Positions 23,218 through 33,237 of a stretch of 64,000 nt of DNA are shown here, piece after piece. The translations under genes were made by a program, and so were the position numbers. The stretch comes from Phytophthora sp. 'mugwort' (taxonomy: Eukaryota; Oomycota; Peronosporomycetes; Peronosporales; Peronosporaceae). Location: positions 1,419,001 through 1,483,000 of the forward strand of contig JAUCEF010000013.1 in the NCBI GenBank assembly GCA_033558025.1. The letters are read 5' to 3'. Under the pieces are notes generated by a model. The model made no database searches and was not told where the DNA came from. It saw only the letters and a program-made list of their open reading frames with translations. Position 1 is the first letter of the stretch; the number at the start of each line of letters is the position of its first letter.

Positions 23218-24050
23218 GGCATCCGCTTGTGTGCAGCGCGAATTATTTTACTGAGCTTACAGCAAGCCAATATGTATTCTAAAGACAATTATTATTAGAG
23301 ACATCAGAGTAACTTTGTTGGCAAAAGGCCAGGGATAATATGTGGTAATCTTCGTTGGGAGGAGCACTTTCCTCTCCTGGGATCGGACACATATTGAAGT
23401 GGCATGCTGTAGATGTCAATACTGATGATGGGATCATCGAGTTGCTTTCAGTAGGTTCCAGGTAGCGAGTTTTTTTTTTATGCTGAATTTGTCTGGAGCC
23501 GATCGGTCCAAAGTCCTGGCCGTTTCCATTCTATTATAGAGGATGATATGTCTCCAAGAGTGCAAATCGCTTCTGCATGCTGAACTAGTCGTAGGAGACT
23601 GGCTTAAAGTTATACGAGCAAGATGCTTCCACTTTCCATGACGTGGTTACACTGGAAACTCTCGGCTTGCTTTTTGATGAAGACAGCTGTCATCCTGCAC
23701 TCCGCCCAACGAAGTTGAGTCCTCCAGCCTGCATAGCAATCTCATCCCAACGCAGGCGCAAACGCGAAATGCATGTAGAACTTCGTAGTATAAGCAATGC
23801 CTTGTTTGAAATATGGTCTGTAGACGCCGACATGCCGGCGCCGGAGATGGAAAAGACTTAATTTGAGCTTTCGTCTCTTCTCGCTGTACCGCAGATCGCA
23901 GCCAGACCAGAGAAGAGCGAAGATGTAAAACAGCAAAAGTAAAGTTGTGGGGGGAAGGCCAGCAGGCAACGAGCACTTGAGCGGATGTGCGACAAAGCAG
24001 GCAGCACCTTGACAACGTCCGCTCAGCATCTTCTCCACCCCATCGCCCCT
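23218..24050. other. intergenic between convergent genes
   Basis: Lies between the stop of the second ankyrin gene and the stop of the PRL gene. It includes a T-run near 23470. No gene was recognised. Confidence 0.45.
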
Positions 24051-24657
24051 TCACATGATGGCGCACTTGGCCTTGTTGCCACGCCGAGGTTGGTACTTCT
24101 CCAGGTACTTGAGCTGGCGCAGGTTGATGGCTCCACGCCGGAACTTACGAATGTGCTCCACGGCATTGATGGGGTCCAGTCCGTATTCGATCAACGCGAT
24201 GGCTACCAGCACGGGGGCTCTGCATTCGGCAACAGAATGGAAAGAGATGCGTAAGTCAGTTCCCTCCCATCAGTCAGCAGCACGCGTGACATTCTCTCTC
24301 ATAAAAAAACACGCACCGGCCGAGCCCAGCGACGCAGTGCACCGCAATAGACTTGTTGTTCTTGGAGTCGACGACGTTGTCTTTAAAGCAGTCCTCAACT
24401 AAATCGAGCCATTGGTCCAGGATCTCCGGGTCAGGTGACTCACCGTCCGGGAACTCGAGCTCATGCACGCGGATGCCGGCAGCCTCCACGGACTCGCTGC
24501 TATACGTGACCTCGCAGGCACGCACGAGATCCGTGACGTTGTGCTTCTTTAACTCCTTGAGGTAAATATGCAGGTTGCTATCATTAGGGGCGTCCATAAT
24601 CACGAAGGACAGGTGCTCCCACTTGACCATCGTCGGCTTGTTCGTCGGCGCAATCAT
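24051..24657 (-). CDS. PRL: PRL (PTP4A) family prenylated tyrosine phosphatase
   Basis: Two exons (24657-24317 and 24219-24051) join across a 97-base GT-AG intron to give 169 residues, the usual PRL length. The enzyme is a small dual-specificity-type phosphatase of the plasma membrane and endosomes. The active site HCVAGLGR is at residues 107-114, with the nucleophile Cys108 and Arg114. A WPD-loop counterpart with Asp lies at FPDGESPD near residue 71. The second exon has the family helix AIALIEYGLDPINAVEHIRK and a basic stretch, and ends in CAIM, a CaaX prenylation box. The intron splits the codon of the catalytic Arg. The ATG at 24657 fits the family; an in-frame GTG slightly upstream is not a likely start. 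No damage is seen. Confidence 0.93.
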
Positions 24658-25619
24658 CGTGTCTATCACACACGGGCGTCTTTAGTAAAGGGTAGATAGG
24701 TCGGTAGGTAGATGCTCGGGGACAAAAGTCGTCTGGAGTCGCTGAAAGACACTGCTCTTCTCTCTCTCTTTAGTAAGCAAGGCACTGTCGTCGCGTGTCG
24801 GTCGGTCTTAGCCAAGCAAACTTATCCCATCCGTCGACTGCGCTGTCAATTCGATCGCTCGTTGATGGCGTCACCGTCAGCAAGTGTACAAAGTTTACTC
24901 CTGGCGGAAAGATCGGCGCGGGGCTGCTCTCCACTCCCACAACCAGTGGGCTCGACGAAGCGTCAGGGAACTCAGAGTTGCTCAATTTGGACGTCTGAGG
25001 TCGCGATCGACCGGGACAAAGGGGGCTCAGCAAGACGCTCGACACGCTGCTGCGGGTGTCGAGGTAGTGGCTGCTGGCGGCGCGCGTGGAACGGGAGGCG
25101 GGCAGGTGGCGAGACGAGGAGCGACCGGGTGGAGCTGCTCGACTCTGGACTGCTTGGCTGGAGGGCGTTTTCTAGAGTGAGAGCCAGAAAAAGAAGGGCG
25201 TTTCGTGGTGTGCGCATGATGTGGCGCGTTAAAGAAAAAAATGGCGCGTCACCTTTTCAGTTTAGTGCCATCGTGCATGTCTGCACGACTTGAATGAACC
25301 TAACCCGGTAGCAGCATGATAGCTTGGTATTTGTAATACTACTACGGCGATTACAAATATAAATGAATAGTACTGAGTAATATATGAAATACTACTATTT
25401 GTGACAACTCGCTCCAAGTACCGTATAATTGTAGTCCTAAGCGTCGTTTAGTTCTAAGGGTCAGCTTGCAACCAATAAAAGGCGTGCATTTTGTATCAGA
25501 TGGCTGCATTACTGCAAGATGAGTCGCTGCTATTTTTAAACTTTTGCGTTGGTAAAAAAGGACTTGATTATTACCGAAAAGGAAGTTTAGCCAGACTTTA
25601 TAACATTTGATGAAATATA
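24658..25619. other. upstream region of PRL, mostly non-coding
   Basis: Contains pyrimidine-rich and AT-rich stretches (25300-25610) but no gene I can support, apart from the doubtful small frame at 24972-25217. Confidence 0.4.
24972..25217 (-). CDS. doubtful 81-residue open frame with signal-like start
   Basis: It starts with an ATG at 25217 (MRTPRNALLFLALTLENALQ), which looks like a secretion signal, followed by a Ser, Pro and Arg-rich part without any domain. No RxLR motif followed by an acidic EER is present, so it is not a recognisable effector. It sits 315 bases upstream of PRL in the same direction, and could be a chance frame in the PRL leader. Confidence 0.2.
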   Translation of the reverse strand: MRTPRNALLFLALTLENALQPSSPESSSSTRSLLVSPPARLPFHARRQQPLPRHPQQRVERLAEPPLSRSIATSDVQIEQL

Positions 25620-26096
25620 TCTTGCCTACACCAATTGCGTTGAATCGAGTACTTGACCAACGCCCTCAGCATATTGAGGATGCCGTTGGCAAACGTCAGG
25701 ATGTCCAGGTGCACGTCGAAGTAGCTGTTGATGGCGAAGAAGTCATCCATGCGGCTAAAGACCGTCTACACCTCATCGGCGATCAACAGGATGTTGTTCT
25801 CCGACCCTGTTGGGCGGCGCCACGTAGCCCTCCTCGCCCAGCACCGACTTGGTGATAATAGTGATCGGCGCCGACTGCTGCTTGAGCTCCAGGCGAAGCT
25901 GCTCATACACCACTCGAAATTCTTCTTCCTGTCGTGAATGTGGTCGTGCAGCGGGTCCGTAAATTTGTCTCCCTATGCCACTTGAATACCACTGGAAGTA
26001 CTGGTCGTCGACCTTGTGGGGAAGCTTGATGCAGCCCGCGTCTTGGGTGGTGAGGTCGCATCTCCCCAGCAGTCGCTTCGACGGCAGCACCGCCAC
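25620..26096 (-). pseudogene. class III aminotransferase relic
   Basis: The minus strand encodes a segment of a pyridoxal-phosphate aminotransferase of the GABA-aminotransferase type. First comes TIITKSVLGEEGYVAPPN, matching the family wording IEPVLGEGGY. One frame over comes NNILLIADEVQTVFSRMDDF, then DILTFANGI. In intact enzymes the Asp of IADEVQTGFGR binds the cofactor nitrogen and the catalytic Lys follows FAKG; here that Lys position reads Asn. The match then ends near 25640. The N-terminal part upstream of about 26096 is not recognisable. Only about 130 of some 430 residues remain and the frame is broken. Confidence 0.6.
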
Positions 26097-26739
26097 CCTG
26101 CCTGAGATCCTGCCCGACGACGGACGCTGGTCTTCTCATCACGCGCCCTCTGGTCTGGTCTCCTCGCCAGGCGCGTTCGTGGCCCGCCACGCGCCTTGGT
26201 GGTCTGCAACGCGCTATACCGCTATCAAGCTTTTTACAGCAGTAAAACACCGTCTCCGGCTTGCTAAAAGTGCGATTTGAACCCATATGGCAGAGCTGGG
26301 GATTTGCAAACCGTGCTAACGTGGTGACACTTATAGGACTACGATTATACGGTACTGTTTCGGAATGCTACTACGAGTGCTATGCACTCCCCTTTCCGAA
26401 TAATGTAGGGTATTACTAATAGATGCAACCCACCACACCGGATACAGAATCACTGTAACGACATCATACCGCGCATTGCGCAGTCATTCATGTCGTTTCC
26501 ATGCTGACAGCTTAGCTATTCTCAAGCATAAGTCTGCAAAGGACACGGTGCCAGATTGGATGGAAAATGTAATCAAGTCGATCGAAACCGTGAGAGAAAA
26601 AATCGTTCCTCGATGTGCAACTCGCTTTTGGTCGGCTAGTTGGTCCGTGATGCACGCCGCTGGTGACGTCTACGCGAGAAGATTCGAAATGCAGCTCCAC
26701 ATCAGGCTTATGTTGTAGGCGGAAGCTGCAAGCTACACT

Positions 26740-27514
26740 AGAAGAGCTAATCCACGAAGATTTTGTGACCGAGCGCACGAAGAAGGAGAAGGCGACGCGC
26801 AGCTGACTGGCTAACATGCCACTCAGGATTTATGCGGGAGAATCTGCCGGGTAAAAAGCACTGTCTCTTACAGCGTCTGACCACTGGGTGTCCAAATTCA
26901 TTCGCCGCTACAAGATTTAGCCACGCCGTCGATCTAACCTTACAGTCCTTGACGACGATGTCCTTATCGACAGAGCTGTGTGCTACATGGTGTTTTTCGA
27001 AAGGTAGCCACCTAGTCTGGATTTGTAGCTGACCGTTCTCATGGCCGAGGTCGCTGTCGACTTAACATACACCTGACATAACACACCGGACTTCACTGAG
27101 AATGCCATGTTGTGGTTTGCTCTCTCCTCCATGCGAATCACGCTGGTGATTGCTGTCGCTGCTACCGGCAGAAAACTACCGCTGCTTGTGGTCTGGAAGA
27201 GTAACACCAAGCCACTCTTTTAGAAAGCATAACAGCCCTCGACAGCGAGCTCCTCAAGGAAGGATCGGTGCATAGGGAAGGGAAATACTTGATCTGGGAT
27301 GATATGAGGGCTTATATTTCGGAGGCTGCGAAGGAGAAGTGCTATAAGGAAGGTCGTGATGCCGTCCTGGAAGGTCTGACATCTTACTTGCTGGTTTCAT
27401 TTTCTCAAGCGGGAAATGCAAGACCGCTAGCAGACCCAATTGTGCATGGTGTGCATGATTATTCCATCTTACAGAGCTATCTTCATACAGCAGTTTTCGT
27501 ACCGAAGTGGATTT
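26740..27514 (+). pseudogene. pogo/Tigger-like transposase relic
   Basis: Decayed segments appear in order: a helix-turn-helix end ASDHWVSKFIRRYKI near 26877-26920, DDDVLIDRAVCYMVFFER near 26955-27005, the strand before the first catalytic region (AVAATGRKLPLLVVWKS near 27155-27203), and the second catalytic Asp in GKYLIWDDMRAYISEAAKEK near 27282-27340. Stops occur inside several segments. The end at 27514 comes before the third catalytic residue, so the 3' part is lost to or replaced by the gypsy relic. Confidence 0.55.
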
Positions 27515-27884
27515 AAATGCAGAAGCAGGCAACACGAGAAACTACAAGAATGCTACCCGGGTGCTCTTTCGCTTTCAGCCGAATATCACTTGTCTCGGTG
27601 ACTCGTAAAAGCGCGGAACCGCGTCATGGCGCAGGCCGGACTACGAGCTGGCACAATCCGTCGTGTCACGATTGATCTATATGATCCGATACGCATGGTG
27701 CATCGGGGCGACGAAGCCTTGGTACTTCTGGTACGGTTCCTGGACGCTGGCAAGGCAGCCAAGGCCGAGTGGCCCACGTCACGATAGAGGGCCCGACTCC
27801 ATCGATAAAAGCGGCACGATGGTCTGCTCTACTACTGAGTAAAGCCCCACGAACCCTGACGGGTAGTCGTACACAAATTTTGTA

Positions 27885-28760
27885 TTCTTCAGGAGGCGCA
27901 TGATGCGCCGTCCAGCGGTCACTTCGGCCGCTAGAAGACCTTCCAATCGGTCTCTCAGTACTTTTGGTGGATCCACATGTACAGGTGGGTCACATAGTAC
28001 GTGAAGACATGTGAAGCTTGTCAGCGAGTGAAAACCGCGGGCACGCCTCGGTTCCTTTGTAGGGCCTGCCCGTTCCAGCGGACTGCTGAAAGTCGATGAG
28101 TCTGAACTTCATCTTTGGACTTCTAGTGGACGACCACGGAAAACACCGGCATCTTGGTGCTCGTGTGCCGTCTGAGCAAGATGATGCATCTTGCTCCGGT
28201 CAAATCGACAGTGACCGGGGAACAGGCTGCGAAGCTGTTCCTGCATGGCGTTTTCCGCAATCATGATCTGCCGCAATTGTCTCGGATCATATCCCGCTGC
28301 ATTCTGGCTAGCGCTGTTCCAACTATTTGGAACGAGGCTGCACATGTCCACTGCCGCTCATCCTAAAACGGATGGGTAGACTGAGCGTGTCGACCGAGTG
28401 CTTGAGAGCTCTACACAGTGTATATGCGGGGTCTCCTCGCATTTGTCAGAATACCTGCAGTAGTTGAGTTTGCACTCAACAATGCGGTTCACGCATCGAC
28501 CGGGTATACCCCGTTCTACCTGAATGGTTTTCGCCATCCACGGGTGCCGCTCATTTGACGAGGGAGCGCCCCGTCCTCGGTTCTAAGTGGGGGAGGCTCA
28601 GAAAGCGCTTTCCTCCCGACATGAAACCGGTTTCCTTGCGGAAACAAGTGGAGTATTTTATAGACACTAGGCTGAACGTAATCAGGCGTGTCCGTGATGC
28701 CATGGCAGATGCACAGGATAAACAAAGGAGTACTCAGACAAGAAAGAAACTTAAACGTGT
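27885..28760 (+). pseudogene. gypsy integrase part
   Basis: The zinc-binding domain is seen as LQEAHDAPSSGHFGR then YVKTCEACQRVKT (H-H-C-C, 27894-28034). The core contains LVCRLSKMMHLAPVKSTVTG near 28158-28215, FLHGVFRNHDLPQL near 28236-28280, and a damaged HPKTDG box near 28358-28375. The C-terminal end matches the usual gypsy wording TRERPVLGSKWGRLRKRF. There are several in-frame stops and shifts. The element cannot make integrase. Confidence 0.75.
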
Positions 28761-28799
28761 TTAATATGAGGGAATTAGTCCTACTAGACACTAGAATCT

Positions 28800-29826
28800 A
28801 CCACTAGCCACGGTAAGTTTCGTAGAGAGCAACAAATTGAAGCACCACTTCATCGGACCCATCGCCTCCCGGTCCAGATATGGTGCGGCGTACACTATCG
28901 ATCTTCCTAAGTCAATGACGACCCACCCGATGTTCTACGTGGGTCGTCTGAAGCGGTAATATGATCCGCAAGGCCCGGCGGTCCCGCAGGCTTCGCACGC
29001 GGAAGCTAGATCAGCTCCTGGAAGCGAGGCTGCGTCTCCTCCGTCTGAGCATGCACAGGGCCAGAAGCCCAGGTCCCTTGCGGGACCGCGGGAGGGGCTC
29101 CATACGAAGGAACCCCGGTTGCATACAACGCGTATAAACCATAGCGGTAGGGCTGGAAGTACGCATGAGTCGCTCCCGCCTGTGGCACAGGCCGCAGGGG
29201 GCCCCGAAGGAGGTACATCTCTCTCTGGACATGATTCACGGACACCCAAAGGGCATCCAGACGTTGAAAGGCCTCGTCCACCTCATTGGTCCGACGGTCA
29301 ACCCGACTTTCAAGGGTCGGCAAGTCGTCTGGCAGGCTGGGAACTCTGGAATACTTGGGCCGATCCGTGATGACTTGAGTCATCACGACTCAAATCATCA
29401 CGGATCGGCCACGACTCACGACTTGAGTCATCACGACTTGAGTCATCACGGATCGGCCCAAGTATTCCAGAGTTCCCAGCCTGGGCGGATGCACGCTCAC
29501 TCGTGCGTGCATCCGCCGACGCCATGTGCAATCTCCAGCGCAAGGACTTGCCGACGAAGAGCGGAGTCCACAACGGCTCGAGGTGGAGCCGAAGGCGGGA
29601 CACCAGGTCCTGAGTCCGACCGTACGGGCGGTGTACTCGTCCGCCGCCTCTCCTCGACCGTAACGGGGATACCCCCTTACACGTGGAGCGTGTGCTCCAG
29701 CAGCGCAAGCGCCAGCTTCCCGTGAAGTGGAAGGGGTTCTCAGAGACTGAGCGCTCCTGGGAGTCAATTGAACGGCTCCAGGCTGACTGCCCGAAGGCTG
29801 TCGCGATCTCGGAACAGAGTCGGTGA
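28800..29826 (+). pseudogene. gypsy pol C-terminus with chromodomain
   Basis: After integrase comes HFIGPIASRSRYGAAYTIDL near 28850-28905 and TTHPMFYVGRLKR near 28918-28956, then a long Pro, Arg and Ser-rich linker, and finally the chromodomain VERVLQQRKRQLPVKWKGFS with ERSWESIERLQADCP (about 29684-29790) ending in a stop at 29824-29826. Chromodomains guide integration of this retroelement group to marked chromatin. The linker is interrupted by the palindromes at 29333-29517. Confidence 0.7.
29333..29517. repeat. double palindrome: 43-bp and 13-bp inverted repeats
   Basis: The arms 29333-29375 and 29441-29483 are perfect inverted copies of each other (43 bases, 65-base spacer). The inner part of the left arm also pairs with 29394-29410, and the short unit GACTTGAGTCATCAC recurs in the spacer. 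Directly next to it, 29484-29496 and 29505-29517 form a second perfect inverted repeat with an 8-base loop. It lies in the linker of the gypsy pol relic. Confidence 0.95.
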
Positions 29827-31075
29827 CGGATTCGTAAGTAGTCTGGATTTCGTGTCCGAACGGGGTATAGTCGCGGAACTATGACCATACCCGCGCTCAT
29901 CATGAGCGCTAGAAGCAGGATGCTTTTGCAGTTCCTTAGAGAGCTGCCGTTCTATCACACGAGCAAACTCAATGCGGAGCTCTCGGAGGTCGAGGATGTC
30001 CTCCAGCGTGAGATCCTGCCGGAGAACTTCGAGTGGTCTTTGTGAGCAGCGCGTAGCTACCCACTTCCAGAACACGGACTCTGCCTCTTGGAAGGAGCCA
30101 CACCGTGAGGGCATTACGAAAGGGTAGCCTCACACAGGTCCAAGTCCCGACCGGAGCTCTTGCTTCTGCCGACGGCTCGCGAACTCCTTGAGAGGGATGT
30201 GGTGCGGTGCCAGGAGCATGCACCTAGCAGCACACAAGTCCTGTTTGAACAGGGGCTGCTTGGCCACCAGGTGGCGCTCATACGCTCCCTTGGAAAAGCG
30301 CCCGCTGAGGTGCACCCGAGGTGAAGGGAGCTGATCCAAGTAAGCATCAGCTCCGTGGGATGCCTCTGGAAAGAAGTACCCGGGAACGTAGGGCGGTCCC
30401 CCATGGTGAGGAGACGAATACCCCTTCACAGGCGACCGGATGGCCAGGACATGCACTCCCTTCCGGCGGGTAATCTGGTATTCCAACTACTGCCCATCGA
30501 GATCGTTCCAGATCTATCGGTCATCCTCCTCCACGTAGGAGGATGAGCTAAAGAGGCCTCTCTCAGTCTAAAACAAAGGCTACGCCTGATGGTCTCAACT
30601 CTTCACGGAGTGGAGACCGGGAAGCAGCCCGTCTCTTACGGCTGTCTTCCGAGGCTGCTGCTACCTTCTCAGCCTTGATGATGGCGGAGGCCTCAGCGAG
30701 CGTCAAGTTCTTGACCGGAGCACGCGGTTTCTCTTCGTCCCCCTTGGGTGAACCAACAGGACTCCTCTGACGTTCCGGCATCTTGGGCGCGTCGCCATCG
30801 TCGCCATGCCAGCTGGATAGCGGCGTACGCGACCCAAGCGAGTCGGCCTGGCTCGGGTCATTGTCAGACCCCTTGTGAGCTGGTCCCAGAGGTCATTGTC
30901 ACCCCATGAGATGAGAGATTTGTCCGAGTCCTCCTCATAGTTCACAAGGAGCTCAGGAACCTCCACAGGCGACTCGGGCGCCTTGGATGTCACCTTGGAT
31001 GTCACCTTGGTGGATCCCTTCGAAGCAGAGTATTTGCCAGTCGGCTTAGAGCTCTTAGCCTGCTGCTTGGGAGCT
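29764..31075 (-). pseudogene. antisense reading frame in gypsy 3' region
   Basis: Opposite to the element, a series of minus-strand frames covers almost all of the space between chromodomain and LTR. It begins near 31075 with a Lys/Ser-rich start (AKSSKPTGKYSASKGSTK), continues with acidic SPVEVPELLVNYEEDSDKSL near 30990-30930, PVKNLTLAEASAIIKAEKVA near 30718-30660, HVLAIRSPVKGYSSPHHGG near 30450-30395, and ends with helix-rich DLTLEDILDLRELRIEFARV near 30020-29960. There are at least three frame changes or stops. I do not recognise a domain. Reading in a gene-like way over 1.3 kb suggests a former antisense gene carried by the element; the end of a second inverted element is the alternative. 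Confidence 0.4.
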
Positions 31076-31300
31076 TAGCAGGCGCTTGCGCACCTGCCAG
31101 ACTGAGTCTTGATCATACGTGAGGCCGTAGCGGAGGTCGAGAAGACGAGAGCATAGGTAAGTGCTTGAGGCTCAAACGGAAATGAGCCAGCTGCGGAACC
31201 AACCGCAGCGAAGTAGACGTCTTTCGCTTGGAGAGTGAAAGGCGGTGACTTCATTTCACTCGTCCTGGATGGTCGGAGACCGAACCTAAGTGGGGGAGGA

Positions 31301-31613
31301 TGTAACGGGGTTACATGAAGAGTGCAAAGTCACTCTTCAGAGTGGTGTACCCAAGTACCGCTAGTGATGTAGCCAACATCATTAAGACGTCACTGCAATG
31401 ACGTCACGAATGGGTATACCACATATGGTACAAGGACTCATAGTCACTCAATAGGATAACATCTAGGATATTTTATAGGTGACTTACAGTTATTAGGTAG
31501 GCGCATTAAGGAGATCACCTATAAATACATTCATTCTTAGGTAACAGCCCCTTCAGAACAGGGACTTGTCAACTGCCGTTCACTGAAAGTTTGTATACTC
31601 TCTGGAAGTTACA
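31301..31613 (+). repeat. 3' LTR of the gypsy relic
   Basis: A 313-bp unit starts with TGTAAC and ends with GTTACA, as LTRs do, and sits directly after a polypurine tract. It contains a TATA-like CTATAAATAC at 31520-31529. No second copy lies in the window, so the exact 3' end is inferred from the inverted ends. Confidence 0.75.
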
Positions 31614-31828
31614 CTTCCTGTGCGCAATGTGTTGTGTACTCCGTCACATCGCTAATAAGTTGCAGAAGCTGACGAGCTCCATTGTGCAGCTTAGAGAACC
31701 TGACTGTGGAAGAGTCTCGAGCAAACAATGTGCAAATAGGCCTCTAACATTCTCCGTTGCTATTTTACTGTTTGGCCTTCGGTTTAAAGCTGAGTGGTCT
31801 ACACCATTGCACGACGTTATTCTCAAAG

Positions 31829-32529
31829 TTAACACTCAACTTCAAAAGGTGCGCGCTCGAGTTCATTAACCTGCCAGGAATAATATCTTAGGTAGCGTAT
31901 ATCCATAATCCGATCAAAGGACTTATGTCCCGACTTGCATGTCATCGAAGCGGAGCGCACGCTGGTGGTGAGGTGTAGGAGTCCGGCGCGGTGCTCCGTG
32001 ACGGTCATCCTCTCCGGGACGCGGAGAACGGCTGACCGCTGCCGCGCGAGGAACCGCTTGGCAACATTCTTGTGCACAGAGAACACGTTCTCGATAGGAT
32101 GAAGCATAGGGGAGTAGGGCCCCAGCTTCAGCATCTCCGCTGCCGCAAACTCCTCTTCGTCGAACACCTCCTTGACGGATGGGTCGTTGTCAAGCACGAG
32201 CACGGCCTCGTGCAGCGGGGTGGGCGCTTGGATATGGCACCGAACGACGGATAAACTTGTTCCCAAGCTCTGACGTGAACGACTCAAACTGAGACTCCTC
32301 GTAGGCTAGGCCCGTGCTTGAGATAACAGCACTGACATGTATGTTGTCGTGTAGGAACACGCCAGAGATTATGTTTGCCAGTGCTTCCCACCCACAACAC
32401 ACTCTTTGTCCACTGGGACTCAGTGAATATCGGGCGAAGCTTCGACCTGAAGGCCTTGACTCTGCTCCAGCGCCGTTGTAAGTTACCCTGTGCGCTTTGA
32501 CTCGTTGATATGTCAACCGAGCACTCCAA
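31829..32529 (-). pseudogene. IS630/Tc1-type transposase relic A
   Basis: The DDE domain is visible with the second catalytic Asp in AVLVLDNDPSVKEVFDEEEF near 32200-32140, followed by LKLGPYSPMLHPIENVFSVH with the third acidic residue (Glu of PIEN) near 32130-32070. Upstream, HVSAVISSTGLAYEESQFES comes from another frame near 32345-32285. This family's usual N-terminal part is missing or scrambled. The wording is typical of the DDE-3 transposases abundant in oomycetes. Frameshifts exclude activity. Confidence 0.7.
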
Positions 32530-33068
32530 CAGCCCTAGCCACGAGCAATGGCTAGGCTGCTATCACGCACACACACTTCTTGTAACCTCTCGCTGGCCCC
32601 CAGAAGGAAGGGTCCTAGACGTTTCAGTCGGTAGCGAGGGGTCGGAGCAAGACTCCGGCAGGTTGTTGTTGGACGGAGGCTTCCTTAGCACTCCTGGGTC
32701 GGACGTACTCGTCCCTGGCACTCGGCTTCGCCACGCTTCTTCTTCGTCTCTTGGCGCTGCCGGATGGATGAACACGTGCTTCAACTAGCCACCGTCCACC
32801 GACAGGCATAATCCTGGCGATCAAGCGGGACCAGACGCTGCGGGCATTTACCGCAGCCGGACTTGACTCATGTGCGATCGGTAGGACAATCTGTTCTGTT
32901 AGTTGCGCACGAAGGCGCTTATCTCTTAATCTAACATTTTCTATGTTTCATACAAAACATCTAATATGAACTTGTCCGTTATGTAACCATCGAGATCCCA
33001 GCGACTGCTCACCGAAGCGTCAATACCTGTCAATACCTGGCTGTCCGGATACCATTCGGATACGACTA
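32530..33068. other. intergenic between transposon relics
   Basis: No gene recognised. Contains a short tandem CAATACCTGT/CAATACCTGG pair at 33021-33040. Confidence 0.4.
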
Positions 33069-33107
33069 TCGGAAAAGTTGTAATGATAGATTCCCCACAA
33101 GATAGAG

Positions 33108-33132
33108 CCCCCCCCCCCCCCAAAAAAAAAAA
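33108..33132. repeat. 14 C followed by 11 A
   Basis: A homopolymer C run (33108-33121) joins directly to an A run (33122-33132), near the left end of the pogo-like relic. Confidence 0.95.
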
Positions 33133-33237
33133 CTTCTATATAAAGGTTAGCCAATCACGAGCTTGGAGCTTCAGAGAAAAAAAGGGCATTAAGACGTGAG
33201 GGACGGTGGGCAACTTGTTATTAAAACACGGTGGGCT

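Larger units (their letters stand above)
27580..31613 (+). mobile_element. Ty3/gypsy chromovirus relic, 5' truncated
   Basis: The order RNase H/integrase link, integrase, chromodomain, 3' non-coding region, polypurine tract, LTR gives plus-strand orientation. The polypurine tract AGTGGGGGAGGA (31289-31300) is followed directly by TGTAACGGGG, the LTR start. Gag, protease and reverse transcriptase are missing upstream, as is the 5' LTR. Two palindromes sit in the coding part at 29333-29517, and a long antisense frame fills the region between the chromodomain and the LTR. Confidence 0.8.

Noticed and set aside
24972..25217. Possible RxLR effector
   Set aside because: It has a signal-like start, but no RxLR plus EER motif follows, and the rest is low-complexity.
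26260..26340. Minus-strand TTAGCACGG and GGGTTCAAATC, like tRNA A and B boxes
   Set aside because: The T stem and anticodon stem do not pair properly. At best it is a decayed tRNA-derived fragment.
29006..29386. 126-residue minus-strand frame with a coiled-coil look
   Set aside because: The plus strand here encodes the gypsy pol linker in the usual order before the chromodomain, so this is a shadow frame. It also runs into the palindrome.
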